Below, one piece after another: positions 40,252 to 40,335 of a DNA stretch of 40,335 nt. Position 1 is the stretch's first letter, and the number at the start of each line of letters is the position of its first letter. Under the pieces are notes generated by a model. That model had not been told where the DNA came from and ran no database searches. It was given only the letters and a program-made list of their open reading frames with translations. Origin of the DNA: Devosia psychrophila. GTDB lineage: Bacteria; Pseudomonadota; Alphaproteobacteria; Rhizobiales; Devosiaceae. The position numbers and the translations under genes were made by a program. The stretch lies in assembly GCF_000971275.1 (NCBI RefSeq), contig NZ_LAPV01000074.1, positions 1-40,335 of the forward strand, written 5' to 3'.

Positions 40252-40335
40252 ACGTGGACGTCCGCAACCGACCCGAAGTGGCCAGTCAGGTTCCGACCCA
40301 TATCCGCCGTTCAAGGCCAACTCTTCGGTTCCTAA
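40252..40335 (+). repeat. Degenerate intergenic repeat, copy 2 (runs to the window end)
   Basis: The core at 40293-40335 (CCGACCCATATCCGCCGTTCA, 13 bases, GGTTCCTAA) matches copy 1 at 1540-1582 in sequence and spacing, in the same orientation. The stretch from the last gene (40081) to the window end codes for nothing recognisable. Confidence 0.6.

Noticed and set aside
40093..40335. 80-codon frame at the right edge
   Set aside because: No family similarity; it runs through a palindrome and the degenerate repeat.
1..40335. CRISPR arrays, tRNA or rRNA genes
   Set aside because: No regularly spaced direct repeats were seen, and no sequence with convincing tRNA arms was noticed by eye; a tRNAscan-SE or Infernal run would be decisive.

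Overview
The window looks like an accessory, sugar-catabolic region of a GC-rich alphaproteobacterium. The gene families and the dense ATGA-type operon overlaps fit the order Hyphomicrobiales, and a Devosia-like organism is my guess. That is inference from family composition; no rRNA or housekeeping marker is present.

Layout. (1) 1-1.7 kb is a decayed mobile-DNA margin: the end of an IS3-family element, a broken phage-type integrase N-terminus, and a degenerate intergenic repeat whose second copy ends the window. (2) 1.7-7.4 kb (minus) is a complete Dpp/Opp-type ABC importer. (3) 7.8-9.4 kb is a GH39 glycosidase diverging from the importer. (4) 9.4-11.2 kb (minus) carries a GntR/FCD regulator and a Gfo/Idh/MocA oxidoreductase. 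(5) 11.4-15.6 kb (plus) is a tight operon of IlvD/Edd dehydratase, amidohydrolase-2 lactonase-like protein, DapA-family protein and SDR. Sections 2-5 read as one locus for importing and cleaving a glycoside and degrading the sugar by oxidation, lactone opening, dehydration and a DapA-type step (non-phosphorylative route). The two divergent promoters share the same -35/-10 layout and TTATCGATAA-like boxes, so one regulator may control both.

(6) 15.8-17.6 kb (minus) has a type III polyketide synthase with an intact Cys-His-Asn triad, a truncated isoprenylcysteine-methyltransferase-like partner, and a cytochrome b561. (7) 17.9-21.9 kb (plus) has a small exported protein, a COG4705-type repeat membrane protein, an OmpR-type two-component pair and a half-size EamA transporter. 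(8) 22.0-23.8 kb is gene decay: a sugar-acid dehydratase with two nonsense codons and a lost 3' end, and a Dpp-type ATPase broken by an 8-bp tandem duplication.

(9) 23.8-40.1 kb holds two sugar-import operons on the plus strand. The first (26.4-32.1 kb) is ribose-type, with a TIM-barrel protein and a levoglucosan-dehydrogenase-like oxidoreductase. The second (34.1-40.1 kb) is maltose/glycerol-phosphate-type, with another TIM-barrel protein and a zinc alcohol dehydrogenase. Next to each lies a putative regulator that appears to use a cytoplasmic copy of the same solute-binding-protein class its transporter uses in the periplasm. Beside the ribose-type operon, a ROK protein lacking the usual ROK ligand and zinc motifs overlaps the gene of a signal-less RbsB-like protein. 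Beside the maltose-type operon, a winged helix is fused directly to an SBP_bac_1 domain. This repurposing of binding proteins as cytosolic sensors is the most interesting signal in the window.
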